NCBI GenBank assembly: GCA_028571325.1
Contig: CP116767.1
Span: forward strand, 649,150-713,149
Length of the DNA: 64,000 bases
Direction: 5' to 3'
Source of the DNA: Wolbachia endosymbiont of Ctenocephalides felis wCfeF
GTDB lineage: Bacteria; Pseudomonadota; Alphaproteobacteria; Rickettsiales; Anaplasmataceae
Shown here: in pieces, positions 9,025 through 20,284 of the stretch
How the letters are laid out: each line of letters begins with the position of its first letter
How positions within the stretch are numbered: position 1 is the stretch's first letter
Position numbers and translations under genes: made by a program
Notes under the pieces: generated by a model
The model's input: the letters and a program-made list of their open reading frames with translations, nothing else
Told to the model about the DNA's origin: nothing
Database searches by the model: none

Positions 9025-10515
9025 TTAAAGTATAAACTTAGATAAATCCAACTGTTTTGAAATCGATTCGAGTTTATCTTTCACATACTTGCCATCTATA
9101 ACAAATTTTTCACCATTCTTCTCAGTAGCAATAAAACTTATTTCATCTAAAAGTTTCTCCATGATAGTATGGAGCCTTCTTGCACCTATATTTTCCACTT
9201 GCCTATTAACTGTAAACGCTATTTCAGCTATAGTTTCGATGCCATCATCGGTGAACTCAAGCATTACATTTTCTGTTTTCATTAAAGCTATGTACTGCTT
9301 CAACAAGCTAGACTCAGGTTCCTTTAATATTCTTATTAAATCTTCTTGAGTAAGTGCCTTAAGCTCTACTCTGATTGGTAATCTACCTTGCAATTCCGGC
9401 AAAAGGTCAGACGGTTTAGATAAATGAAAGGCACCAGATGCAATAAATAATATATGGTCTGTCTTTACATGGCCATACTTAGTTGAAACAGTTGTTCCTT
9501 CAAGCAGTGGTAATAAATCACGTTGTACTCCTTCTCTATTTACTTCACCTTTTACTTCTGTACGTGCTGCAATTTTATCTATTTCATCCAAAAATACTAT
9601 ACCTTCATTGCTAACAAGATCAATCGCTTCTTTGATTATCTTGTCTTCATCCATTAACTTCTCACTTTCTTCGTTAATCAATATTTCTCGAGCTTCTTTT
9701 ACCTTAACTGTAATAGTTTTCGTTTTTTTGCCCCCATTAAACATCTTGCCCACTAATTCTGTGACGTTCACCACGCCAACTTGCCCACCTGGCATGCCTG
9801 GTATATCAAAAGCTGGTAGCATACTCTTACTTTCTCTGACGTTAATGGAAACTTCTCCATCTTCAAACTCTTTATTTCTCAGTTTTTCTCTGAAAACCCT
9901 TTTACTCTCTTCGGTTGCATCTTCACCAACCATAGAATTAACTATTATCCTCTCAGCTAAATTCAAAGCCTTTTTAGCTAAAGCTTTGCGAGCTTTCTCT
10001 TTAACTAAAACTATTGCTGCATCAACTAAATCACGTATTATCGAGTCAACATCACGCCCGACATATCCTATTTCGGTGAATTTCGTTGCTTCAACTTTTA
10101 TGAACGGCGCACCCGCAAGCTTTGCTAAACGGCGAGCTATTTCTGTTTTACCAATCCCTGTATGACCAATCATCAGTATATTCTTAGGTATGATTTCATC
10201 ACGTAAAGGAAGAAAAACTTTATTGCGACGCCAACGGTTCCTGAGTGCAATAGCGACAGCACGTTTTGCATCATTCTGTCCAATTATGAACCTATCCAAC
10301 TCCTTAACTATCTTTTGTGGCGGCAGATCGTCCAATAAGACTTGTGTACTGTTATTAACTTGGACATTGTTGTTATTTGAATCACAGCCATTTTTAGTGT
10401 CTTCACAGAGGTCATTTTTCTTATTGTAGGTATCACTACCATAAAACTGCCCTTCTGAAAGCCTCATAGGCTGATTGGAGAAATTAGTGCATAAAATTTT
10501 TTGTTCAGAAGACAT
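9025..10515 (-). CDS. hslU: ATP-dependent protease ATPase subunit HslU
   Basis: AAA+ unfoldase that feeds the HslV peptidase in the cytosol. Visible are [17 protein letters not shown], Walker [10 protein letters not shown] (~116-124), [11 protein letters not shown], Walker [14 protein letters not shown], the sensor region and a C-terminal SKFIL, the tail that docks into HslV. The protein has 496 residues against ~440 in E. coli because of a Ser/Asn-rich extension of about 60 residues before the conserved start. The gene begins one base after the hslV stop; the ribosome site GAGGGA lies in the end of hslV. Co-transcribed with hslV. Confidence 0.97.
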   Translation of the reverse strand: MSSEQKILCTNFSNQPMRLSEGQFYGSDTYNKKNDLCEDTKNGCDSNNNNVQVNNSTQVLLDDLPPQKIVKELDRFIIGQNDAKRAVAIALRNRWRRNKVFLPLRDEIIPKNILMIGHTGIGKTEIARRLAKLAGAPFIKVEATKFTEIGYVGRDVDSIIRDLVDAAIVLVKEKARKALAKKALNLAERIIVNSMVGEDATEESKRVFREKLRNKEFEDGEVSINVRESKSMLPAFDIPGMPGGQVGVVNVTELVGKMFNGGKKTKTITVKVKEAREILINEESEKLMDEDKIIKEAIDLVSNEGIVFLDEIDKIAARTEVKGEVNREGVQRDLLPLLEGTTVSTKYGHVKTDHILFIASGAFHLSKPSDLLPELQGRLPIRVELKALTQEDLIRILKEPESSLLKQYIALMKTENVMLEFTDDGIETIAEIAFTVNRQVENIGARRLHTIMEKLLDEISFIATEKNGEKFVIDGKYVKDKLESISKQLDLSKFIL

Positions 10516-10516
10516 A

Positions 10517-11071
10517 CTATCCCTCTATCTTTTCAATAACTACATTATGATTTGTATAAACACATATATCAGCTGCTATTTTCATAGCTCTTTTCGCAAT
10601 CTCCTCTATTGATATTCCTTTTACATCAATTAAAGCTCTTGCTGCGGATAGAGCAAAATTTCCTCCAGAACCAATAGCTGCGATCCCATCTTCAGGTTCA
10701 AGAACATCACCTGTTCCTGTAATCACTAACGAAATAGATTTATCTGCAACAATCATCATAGCTTCCAATTTTCTTAAGTATTTATCCATTCTCCAATCTT
10801 TTGCAAGCTCAACACATGCTCTCATTAATTGTCCTGGGTGCCTATCAAGTTTAGATTCCAGTCTTTCAAAGAGAGTAAATGCATCAGCTGTTGCCCCTGC
10901 AAAACCGGCAATTACAGAATCACCAGAAAGGCGCCTGACTTTTTTTGCTCCGGATTTTATAACAGTATGGCCCAGTGAAACCTGTCCATCACCTATTACT
11001 ACTACATTTTTGTCTCTTCTAATTGACAGTATCGTAGTTCCATACATTTTACTGCTGTCATGTTGAATCAT
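10517..11071 (-). CDS. hslV: ATP-dependent protease peptidase subunit HslV
   Basis: Threonine peptidase of the HslVU complex, 184 residues. The mature N-terminal threonine lies in [11 protein letters not shown] (T12), so a short propeptide would be removed. The [26 protein letters not shown] and [15 protein letters not shown] motifs are all present. First gene of the hslVU operon, divergent from the gshA-like gene across a 115-bp spacer that must hold both promoters. Confidence 0.97.
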   Translation of the reverse strand: MIQHDSSKMYGTTILSIRRDKNVVVIGDGQVSLGHTVIKSGAKKVRRLSGDSVIAGFAGATADAFTLFERLESKLDRHPGQLMRACVELAKDWRMDKYLRKLEAMMIVADKSISLVITGTGDVLEPEDGIAAIGSGGNFALSAARALIDVKGISIEEIAKRAMKIAADICVYTNHNVVIEKIEG

Positions 11072-11186
11072 TTTTCTATCACTTCAAATGGCAATTTCAT
11101 TATACTTTAATCTTTAATCAAATGTGCTAGATATGTTTAATTATAGCTCATAATATAATACTTTCCTTATAACATTAAAAGCGCAG

Positions 11187-12347
11187 ATGCAAAATATAAT
11201 TCATCCAAAATTAAAAAAAAGTTTAAATAGTTGGTTCGAGAAGAAGTTTGATAGCCTCACATTGCCGTTTTATAGCTCCATAGACCTCAGAAATTCCGGT
11301 TACAAAATCGCCCCTATAGACGCTAATTTGTTTCCTGCAGGGTTCAACAACCTAAGTGAGGTATCAAAAGCAACAGCAGCAGAGCTAACGAAGAGCTACT
11401 TTAAAGAAAAACAACATAAAAAAATTCTTATAATACCGGAGAACTACACGCGAAATAAAATGTATATAGAGAACGTATTTGCCATAGAAAAAATACTCCA
11501 GATCGCAGGTTTTGAGACTAGAATGGGCCTCTTTCACAACGAAGCATACAATTTAATAGAACCATATGAAACTGTTGTGAAGGAAAACTCCCTCCTGAAG
11601 ACAACTTCAGGATTTGTGCCTGATGTTGTTGTACTGAACCGGGATATGACAAGTCACATTCCAGACACGCTAGAAAATGTAAAACAAGAGATAGTGCCAA
11701 GTCCATTATATGGTTGGCACAGCAGGCAGAAATTTCAATATTTTGAAATCTATCAAAGACTAGCGTCCGAACTTTGTAGCGAATTTCAAATAGACCCGTG
11801 GCTTATTTCTGCGTTCACAAAGAGCTGCAGTGGCATCAATTTCAATGACGATTCATCGCTGGAAACGGTGGCAGCTAAAGTTGATCAAGTGCTGTCCTTA
11901 GTGCAAAAAAAATATGAAGAATATAAAATAAAGACTCAACCTTATGTTTTTATCAAAGCAAGCAATGGAACATACGGAATGGGCATTATAACAGCAACAA
12001 GTGGAGAGGAAGTACTAAGCCTCAATAAAAAAAAGCGCAATAGAATGAAAGAGATAAAAGAAGGAATAGAAGTGAGTAGCGTTATTATACAAGAAGGTGT
12101 GCCAACCGTCGATGTATTTGAACATAGCCCTGCAGAGCCGCTGATATATTATATAGGAAATACGCCAACGTGTTATTTGTACCGGTGCAACAGCAGAAAA
12201 GATACATATTCTAGCTTAAATTCCACTGACTGTAAATTCCATGATGTTAGCCAGGCTGTGGAAAATAAAACTCTATCGCTTTGGAATATGGTTAGTAAAT
12301 TAGCGGTGCTAGCATTGGCAGTAGAAATGAAGTCTTTTCATATCTAA
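11187..12347 (+). CDS. gshA: Glutamate--cysteine ligase, proteobacterial GshA-type
   Basis: Catalyses the first step of glutathione synthesis (ATP-dependent joining of glutamate and cysteine). The 386-residue protein resembles the GshA family described from Acidithiobacillus: the N-terminal SSIDLRNSGYKIAPIDANLFPAGFNN segment, KKILIIPENYTRN, a central VFIKASNGTYGMGI nucleotide-binding stretch and the IIQEGVPT segment. It ends in KLAVLALAVEMKS. Slightly short for the family, and the sequence after the stop runs into repeat A, so the far C-terminus may have been trimmed. Monocistronic. Confidence 0.85.
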   Translation: MQNIIHPKLKKSLNSWFEKKFDSLTLPFYSSIDLRNSGYKIAPIDANLFPAGFNNLSEVSKATAAELTKSYFKEKQHKKILIIPENYTRNKMYIENVFAIEKILQIAGFETRMGLFHNEAYNLIEPYETVVKENSLLKTTSGFVPDVVVLNRDMTSHIPDTLENVKQEIVPSPLYGWHSRQKFQYFEIYQRLASELCSEFQIDPWLISAFTKSCSGINFNDDSSLETVAAKVDQVLSLVQKKYEEYKIKTQPYVFIKASNGTYGMGIITATSGEEVLSLNKKKRNRMKEIKEGIEVSSVIIQEGVPTVDVFEHSPAEPLIYYIGNTPTCYLYRCNSRKDTYSSLNSTDCKFHDVSQAVENKTLSLWNMVSKLAVLALAVEMKSFHI

Positions 12348-12394
12348 TTTCTTACTTCTAAGCGTAGCCACTGGCTAGACCTCTTGCATAACAA

Positions 12395-12845
12395 ATCAGT
12401 TTTGGTATGCGCGAAAAAAACTACTTGACAACCTTCGCCGTTACCCTTATAATGATACTGAAGCTATTTGTTTATCTTTGCAGTCTGTGCAGGTTAATGA
12501 CAAAAAACTTAGGGTATTTGGCGTCTCATGTTTAAATTTTTGCACTATGTGCACCTCACGTCTTTTTAAAACTTCTGGTTTTTACCTATACAAGCTGAAA
12601 CGCGCTTATAAGTCGTTTGAGACAGTATAGAACGTCAAATAGACAAGGGAGAATTTGAATGCTAGCTGCCTCAGAGTTTTTTTGCCTTTTTTTCCTGCTT
12701 AGTAAATTTCTTAACGTTTACAGTTTTGGCTATTTGCATTTAAAAGTAGCTGAATCGTAGCGCTGAGAATAAAAACGCCGATATTTGAGGTACATATAAA
12801 TAATTAGCCACCGACCAGGGCTTCTTTTGCTTTTTTTCTCGCTTG
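12395..12845 (+). repeat. Interspersed repeat A, copy 2
   Basis: Same orientation as copy 1. It begins with AAAAAAACTACTTGACAACC near 12413 and ends with GGCTTCTTTTGCTTTTTTTC near 12838. Base differences from copy 1 are few. The stretch between gshA and surE (12348-13729) holds this repeat, a palindrome and a group II intron, and no gene. Confidence 0.8.
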
Positions 12846-12881
12846 GTAAATTTTTTAAATATTTATTACTAAAGTAGTATT

Positions 12882-12910
12882 CTGGATCCCAGTATCAAGT
12901 ACTGGGATGA
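12882..12910. repeat. Palindromic element stem abutting the intron
   Basis: ATCCCAGTA and TACTGGGAT pair across a short loop, the stem common to Wolbachia palindromic elements elsewhere in the window. It ends at the base where the group II intron 5' consensus begins. Confidence 0.65.
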
Positions 12911-13521
12911 GTGTGCCGTAGAAGCGATAAGCTGAAGCTGCACAATAGATGAGCCTCGGAGCCGGTTTACAAGAGCAGGCTTCAAACAACCATAAGCTGC
13001 TTTGGTAAAGAGCCAAGGTAGTGAGCGTTATGGAAAAGGTGCAATTATGCGTCATGTGTGAAATAGAGAGGCGAGTGAAAATGAACCACTGAAGAAGTGT
13101 CGAAAGGCTTTAGACGACGTCAAAACCAGGGTTTCATCCTAACCTGGGATAAATCTACCGGGAACTTGTTTACTGGGTAGGTGGTATCCGGCATAGAGGT
13201 GGCGCGAATCTATTTTGGGCTATTGTGTAGAACTGCGGGAACCTGTCGTTTCGATAATAAGGGAGAAATCCAAGAAGCTAAACTTCGAGGATGAGAGTAC
13301 CGATGCGGAAAACAGAGGCGCGTAGTAGTGAAGAAGTCTCTGTAATGGAGATGGAGCGAAGGGACTGAGTCATTTGGATTTTAGTAACCGAAATGGGAGA
13401 AGCAAATAATTAAGGTAGGTCTTTGATGTAAAGGCTAAAAATGACAAGAGCTGTGTGAATCGAGAGGTTCATGCACAGTTCTGTGAGGGGCTGGTGGGGA
13501 AGTTCCACCGGTCTACTCGAC
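12911..13521 (+). mobile_element. Group II intron lacking its intron-encoded protein
   Basis: The 5' end GTGTGCC matches the group II consensus GUGYG. At 13448-13481 a 34-base domain V is seen: GAGCTGTGTGAATCG, loop GAGA, then GGTTCATGCACAGTTC, which folds into the expected hairpin with a two-base bulge. It is followed by a domain VI hairpin (GGCTGGTGGGGAAGTTCCACCGG region, ~13488-13512). The ~530 bases before domain V are G+A-rich structured sequence typical of domains I-III. There is no reverse transcriptase reading frame, so splicing or mobility would need a protein in trans. Boundaries are good to a few bases. Confidence 0.8.
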
Positions 13522-13729
13522 CAAGAAAAGGATCCACCTACATGACACCACTTTCGCTTCAATATTTGCAAATTAACCACGTTTCTAAATAGATATCAAA
13601 GCTTTAGAATAAATTGTACCTACTCACAACCTCAACTCGCACCTAAAAAGGTGCGAAACAGGAGGTATTATGTCTAATAGCCACATATTATTCGGCTAAT
13701 AAAAGATTTGCAAACGTTTTTTCAATTAA

Positions 13730-14473
13730 CTATGGAAAAAATTTGTCTGCGTGAGAATTTTTCATAGCATTCAACGTATCATAATCTGTAAAATCTAATT
13801 TTATTGGTGTGATAGTGATAAATCCTTCTTTGATTTTACCTACACTACCACTACCTGAGTGTTCTCGAGACCAGTTTAAACTTAAAGAGCCATCTGAATT
13901 TTCAGTAAAGGTTAAATCTCCATCAATGTTATATTCACCTTGCTCAACAAATTCTATTCCTTTTACTTTTTCCACAGCAGGGAGATTTACACTCATCGCT
14001 ATATTTTTAGGCCAGCCAATTTCAACTAGTTTAGCAATAACCTTTGGTGCAAAAACCTTTGTATTGTGCCAGTTTATCCCGTTATGATATACTTGACTTA
14101 GCGCAATAGAAGGTATAGATCTTGCAGCGCCTTCCATCACAGCACCAATTGTTCCTGAATAACAAACATCATCTCCAACGTTTGATCCAATATTTACTCC
14201 AGATAATATTAAATCTGGCTTTTTATCCATGATCTTATTCAGCGCAATAATAACACAATCTGCGGGAGTACCAGACACACTGAATTCCTTTTTACCATGT
14301 TGGTTTATCCTAATAGATTGACTTATTGGGTAGTCAAGAGATCTTGCTGCTCCACTTCTGTCAGTATCTGGTGCCACTACCCATATTTCTGATGCAAAAT
14401 TTTGTGCAACCTCTTTGAGTAATTTTATTCCTTCACTTTCAAAACCATCATCATTTGTTATCAATATTATCAT
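13730..14473 (-). CDS. surE: 5'/3'-nucleotidase SurE
   Basis: Metal-dependent nucleoside monophosphate phosphatase. The start chosen is the ATG giving MIILITNDDG, the invariant SurE N-terminus with the paired metal-binding Asp residues; an ATG 21 bases upstream (14494) would add seven residues not seen in the family. Other motifs are VVAPDTDRSGAARS, VSGTPADCVI, LSGVNIGSNVGDDVCYSGTIGAVMEG and an ALSQ segment. Length 247 residues is normal. Divergent from ligA. Confidence 0.95.
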   Translation of the reverse strand: MIILITNDDGFESEGIKLLKEVAQNFASEIWVVAPDTDRSGAARSLDYPISQSIRINQHGKKEFSVSGTPADCVIIALNKIMDKKPDLILSGVNIGSNVGDDVCYSGTIGAVMEGAARSIPSIALSQVYHNGINWHNTKVFAPKVIAKLVEIGWPKNIAMSVNLPAVEKVKGIEFVEQGEYNIDGDLTFTENSDGSLSLNWSREHSGSGSVGKIKEGFITITPIKLDFTDYDTLNAMKNSHADKFFP

Positions 14474-14687
14474 ATGAAATTTTATATACTCCAAAGTTAT
14501 AATAAGTAATTCTAGTTACTGGTTGCAAATAAATATATCGCTCTTATTTACTCTCAATCATCTGCGGCTTCTATTGATTTTCTAGTACTTTATCTCTACC
14601 ATGCATTAAATTCATGAGAATTCATAGCTTGACGAAAAAATTAATATGATTCCATATTTGTGCACTAGTTCCAGTGTTGGGAGATAA

Positions 14688-16715
<2,028 letters not shown>

Positions 16716-16899
16716 GAAATGTCTAAATGACCATACCTTTGAGATGCCTTTTTCACTGCCATTAAGTTAAGGAAAGAGGAGTTAAGATCAGACAAAAAAT
16801 TTGAAGTGATTGGGTAATTATGATGAATTTTTAGGCAAATAAAATCCAAGAGATTTGAAAAAATTGTAAGTTAAAAACGTGATATAAAAGAGACAAGAG

Positions 16900-17045
16900 A
16901 GAAAGATAACTCTACTCACTATAGGAATAGAGTTATCATGGGCGTGTGCGACCGGGAAAAAATTGGTATTACAACCGTTGTTATCAAGGTACACTAGCCC
17001 TATCTCTCGATACGTTTGAATAGTTGTTTGGGACATATATATGCA
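16900..17045 (+). ncRNA. Candidate bridge RNA of the IS110 element
   Basis: Upstream of the transposase lies structured noncoding sequence. A 10-bp perfect hairpin, GATAACTCTA/TAGAGTTATC, spans 16905-16937. A second stem pairs GGGC and GTGT at 16940-16947 with ACAC and GCCC at 16991-17000, enclosing a ~43-base internal region. IS110-group elements are known to transcribe a bridge RNA with a 5' stem-loop and two guide loops from the noncoding end before the gene. Position and shape fit; the guide loops are not assigned, so this is a hypothesis. The rest of 16716-17088 shows no gene. Confidence 0.4.
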
Positions 17046-17088
17046 CCCGTTTACAATCTTAAATTAACTAAAACTATCGAGGTTTATT

Positions 17089-18036
17089 ATGGTTACATCT
17101 TATCAAAATTTTATTGGCATTGACATCGGAAAATTTAAAAATGTCGTTGCAATTCACAAACAGAAGAATGCTATCGAATTTGATAATAATGCTTCTGGTT
17201 GGCAACAATTGTTTCAAGAATTTTCGGATATTCTACCTAATTCTTTAGTGACTTTAGAAAATACAGGGAAATGTGAACTTGGCTTATCACATTTTCTTAC
17301 CGACAAAAATATTGCTGTGCACCGAGCTAATACTCGTAAAGTAAAAAGCTTTATTTTATCTCACGGAACTTTAGCAAAGTCTGATAGATCAGATGCAAGA
17401 GCTCTTGCTCAATATGGATTTGAATGCCATAGAACTCTCTCTTTATTTGTACCTACCTCTAAAGAACAATCAACTTTGGCTGCACTTTGTCAACGTCGTG
17501 ATGATATTACGCAAATGAGAACTCAAGAAAAATGCAGACTTGAAGCATCGGAAAATGATCATATAAAAGAAAGCTGTCAAAAGACCATAGAGTTTTTCGA
17601 TAGTCAAATAAACGAACTCAATGATACCATACAAAAGATTATTGATGAAAGCCGCGAATTACAACAACACCAAAAAATCCTTAAAACAGTTCCTGGAATA
17701 GGTAAAAAGTTATCACAAGATTTTTTGTGTTTAATGCCAGAGCTTGGTTACTTAAACAGAAAAGAAGTAGCAAGTCTTGCCGGAGTAGCACCGCATCCAA
17801 AAGAAAGTGGTAAAGCTGTTGGTTACCGAAGGATTACAGGTGGTAGAAGTAACGTTCGTTCAAAGCTCTTTACAGCCGCTATGGCTGCCGCAAAGTCCAA
17901 ATCTGTACTTGGTGCCTTTTATTCTAAGCTTGTTGAAAGTGGTAAGAAGAAGATGGTAGCTATAACAGCTCTAATGCGTAAAATTATAGTAATTGCTAAT
18001 ACAAGACTTAAAGAAGCAATTAATTTAAATGTTTAA
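17089..18036 (+). CDS. IS110-family transposase (DEDD recombinase)
   Basis: 315 residues with both family domains. The N-terminal RuvC-like DEDD domain begins FIGIDIGKFKNVVAI (first Asp at residue 11), with LENTG as the second acidic site and KSDRSDARALAQYG supplying the last two Asp residues. A coiled linker leads to the C-terminal transposase-20 domain, LKTVPGIGKKLSQDFL (helix-hairpin-helix) and SLAGVAPHPKESGK, which carries the serine required in this family. It appears intact. Such enzymes insert DNA using an element-encoded bridge RNA in characterised members. Confidence 0.93.
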   Translation: MVTSYQNFIGIDIGKFKNVVAIHKQKNAIEFDNNASGWQQLFQEFSDILPNSLVTLENTGKCELGLSHFLTDKNIAVHRANTRKVKSFILSHGTLAKSDRSDARALAQYGFECHRTLSLFVPTSKEQSTLAALCQRRDDITQMRTQEKCRLEASENDHIKESCQKTIEFFDSQINELNDTIQKIIDESRELQQHQKILKTVPGIGKKLSQDFLCLMPELGYLNRKEVASLAGVAPHPKESGKAVGYRRITGGRSNVRSKLFTAAMAAAKSKSVLGAFYSKLVESGKKKMVAITALMRKIIVIANTRLKEAINLNV

Positions 18037-18043
18037 AAACTTA

Positions 18044-18132
18044 CACAGCAGTAACTGCAATGAATATTGTGAATAAGTACGTTCACACAGACTTAAAGCA
18101 CATATTCATTGGCTTAAGCAGAAATTGCTGTG
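18044..18132 (+). other. Imperfect long hairpin downstream of the IS110 transposase
   Basis: CACAGCA (18044) pairs with TGCTGTG (18126), and AATGAATAT (18059) pairs with ATATTCATT (18102), giving a hairpin with internal loops. In the IS1111 subgroup the guide RNA lies downstream of the gene, so this is the alternative site for a bridge RNA; it may otherwise be an element end. From here to the tRNA at 18406 I see no gene. Confidence 0.35.
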
Positions 18133-18405
18133 GTAGCTGTTTGATATAAAATCTATTTCTATTACAAAAACGGGTTTTTATTGCCCATATAATTTGCAAA
18201 ATTACACAAATAAAAAAATTTTTAAAAAACATAGTTGATAGCACTTTTGTTTCTATTTTATTTCAACAAAGAAGTTTACAAGGAGGCTCTTAAGTTGACG
18301 CCATTGTCTGGACGGATACCATAATTAAGCGCAAAAGTTGTACGTACAGCTAGTTAAAATGGGCTATTGTAATAGGTTTAGGTTACATCAAAACCAATAT
18401 AAAAG

Positions 18406-18477
18406 CTCCCCGGGCCGGATTCGAACCAGCGACCAATTGGTTAACAGCCAACTGCTCTACCACTGAGCTACCGAGGA
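18406..18477 (-). tRNA. tRNA-Asn (GTT)
   Basis: Full cloverleaf of 72 bases on the minus strand: acceptor TCCTCGG/CCGGGGA, D-arm GCTCAGTGGTAGAGC, anticodon stem GTTGG/CCAAT with loop CTGTTAA (anticodon GTT), T-arm GGTTCGAATCC and discriminator G. CCA is not encoded. Confidence 0.95.
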
Positions 18478-18593
18478 ATAAACTGGTTTCAATTTATCAT
18501 ATTGAGCGCTGATTGTAAACGGTTTTTGTATGCAATTATGATCAAAGCAATGTTAAATGCGCGAAAAAGTGTACATTGACATGAGATGCAAGC

Positions 18594-20141
18594 CTAATGA
18601 AAAAAGCTACGAACGCCGGTGAAAAACATAGCAATTTTATTTTCATTTGCGGTTGCTATTACATCTTGGTCCTTCAACGAGCCGCCAGGCTGAATTATGG
18701 CTGTAATTCCATGTTTTGCACTTTCTACTATGCTATCTGGAAATGGGAAAAATGCATCTGAGGCAAGTACAGCACTTTTGCACCTTTCACCCGCCTTTTT
18801 AACTGCAATGTTCACACTATCTATTCTGCTCGTTTGTCCTGCACCGATACCGATGGCGCAACCGTCTTTTGCTATAACTATGGCGTTGGATTTCACATGC
18901 TTGCATATTTTCCAAGCAAAAATAAGATCTTCTTTTTCTCTTTCCGTTGCAGTGCACTTTGTTACTTGGCTTATTTCTTCTGCTTTTATTGTACGGTTAT
19001 TATTTTCTTGCACCAAAAACCCACCGGCAACGTTTTTGATTTGACACTTTGCATTCTGCTGAAGAGAGCTATGAATAATCACTCTTAAATTTTTCTTTCT
19101 CTGCAAAATTTTTAGCGCCTCATCGTTTATTGATGGTGCTATCACTACTTCTAAAAATATCTCGCTTAATTTTTCCGCTAACCTTAAATCTATCTCCCGA
19201 TTTAAAGCAACTATGCCACCAAAACTGCTTATTTCATCACATGATAGAGCTTTTTCGTATGCTTCCAGAGCGCTATCACCAATGGCGGCTCCACAGGGGT
19301 TATTGTGCTTGATTATCACTGCTGCAGGTTCTTGAAACTCAGAAACTATGTTAAGCGCAGATTCTATATCCACTATATTATTATAACTCAACTCTTTTCC
19401 ATGTATTTTCTCCAGCGGATACTTGGTGAATTGATTACTGTAAAAAGCAGCTTTTTGATGGGGATTTTCGCCATACCTGAGTTCTTGTGCTTTACGCCCG
19501 TATAGGGCAAAAAACTCTGGTAATTCATTGCTTTTACTCTGGGATAGAAACCAGCTGTAAATATTAGAATCGTAGCATGCAGTGAGAGCAAATGCTTTAG
19601 TTGCTAGATGTTTTCTGTATTCCAATGTTGTTTCATTGTTATTTTTGATCATCTCAGCTTTCAGTGTTTCATAGTCTTGAGTGCTAGAAATAACTGAAGT
19701 AAAATGAAAATTTTTTGCTGCAGCTCTAATTAGCGCTACTCCGCCGATATCAATTTGTTCTATGATCTGTTCCTCACTTGAGCCGCTGTTTACTGTTTCC
19801 CAAAATGGATATAGATTAATTATAAGCAGGTCTATGGGCTCGATTCCTAGATCTTGCATTTCTTTTTTGTGCTTTTCTCGATCACATAGTATTCCTCCAT
19901 GAATTTTAGGGTGTAAAGTTTTCACCCTACCGCTTAGTATTTCTGGAAATTGTGTGTAATCTGAGACTTCTTGCGTTTTTATTCCTGCATCGGATAGGAC
20001 TTTATATGTATTCCCTGTTGAAAGAATCTCTATTTGTTGCTTTGTTAAAAACGATGCAAGGTCAATTATATTTGTTTTATCATAAACCGATATTAAAGCT
20101 CTCTTCACTTTTATATAGAAAGTTTTTTTAAGATTATACAT
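18594..20141 (-). CDS. purH: Bifunctional AICAR formyltransferase / IMP cyclohydrolase PurH
   Basis: Carries out the last two steps of de novo IMP synthesis. The N-terminal MGS-like cyclohydrolase domain shows ALISVYDKTN, STGNTYKVLSDAG, SGRVKTLHPKIHGGIL and NLYPF. The C-terminal transformylase domain has ELRYGENPHQKAA, VIIKHNNPCGAA (catalytic Lys-His), SNAIVIAKDG, GAGQTSRIDSV and SDAFFPFPDSI. 515 residues. The conserved start could also be a GTG 36 bases downstream (VKRALISV), since the ATG adds a short non-conserved Lys-rich leader. Confidence 0.97.
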   Translation of the reverse strand: MYNLKKTFYIKVKRALISVYDKTNIIDLASFLTKQQIEILSTGNTYKVLSDAGIKTQEVSDYTQFPEILSGRVKTLHPKIHGGILCDREKHKKEMQDLGIEPIDLLIINLYPFWETVNSGSSEEQIIEQIDIGGVALIRAAAKNFHFTSVISSTQDYETLKAEMIKNNNETTLEYRKHLATKAFALTACYDSNIYSWFLSQSKSNELPEFFALYGRKAQELRYGENPHQKAAFYSNQFTKYPLEKIHGKELSYNNIVDIESALNIVSEFQEPAAVIIKHNNPCGAAIGDSALEAYEKALSCDEISSFGGIVALNREIDLRLAEKLSEIFLEVVIAPSINDEALKILQRKKNLRVIIHSSLQQNAKCQIKNVAGGFLVQENNNRTIKAEEISQVTKCTATEREKEDLIFAWKICKHVKSNAIVIAKDGCAIGIGAGQTSRIDSVNIAVKKAGERCKSAVLASDAFFPFPDSIVESAKHGITAIIQPGGSLKDQDVIATANENKIAMFFTGVRSFFH

Positions 20142-20284
20142 AAGAAAAGGGAGTTTGGCTATAGTTGTAATATCATATATTTTTTAAAAATTTTTTATTT
20201 GTAATTTTATCCAACCATATGGAACCCTTGATAGCAAATAGAGATTACACTAAATCCTATATAAACCATTCTCAAGAGATGCTC

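Larger units (their letters stand above)
16895..18135 (+). mobile_element. IS110-family insertion sequence (ends approximate)
   Basis: Defined by the transposase gene at 17089-18036 and structured noncoding flanks on both sides. IS110 elements lack terminal inverted repeats and make little or no target duplication, so ends cannot be fixed by eye. Comparison with an empty site or a second copy would set them. Confidence 0.5.

Noticed and set aside
16944..16960. GTGTGCGACC as the 5' end of another group II intron
   Set aside because: No domain V follows within a plausible distance; the match to the consensus is short and probably chance.
16818..17036. A 72-codon minus-strand frame upstream of the IS110 transposase
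   Set aside because: It lies across strong RNA stems and has no family resemblance; the structured RNA interpretation fits better.
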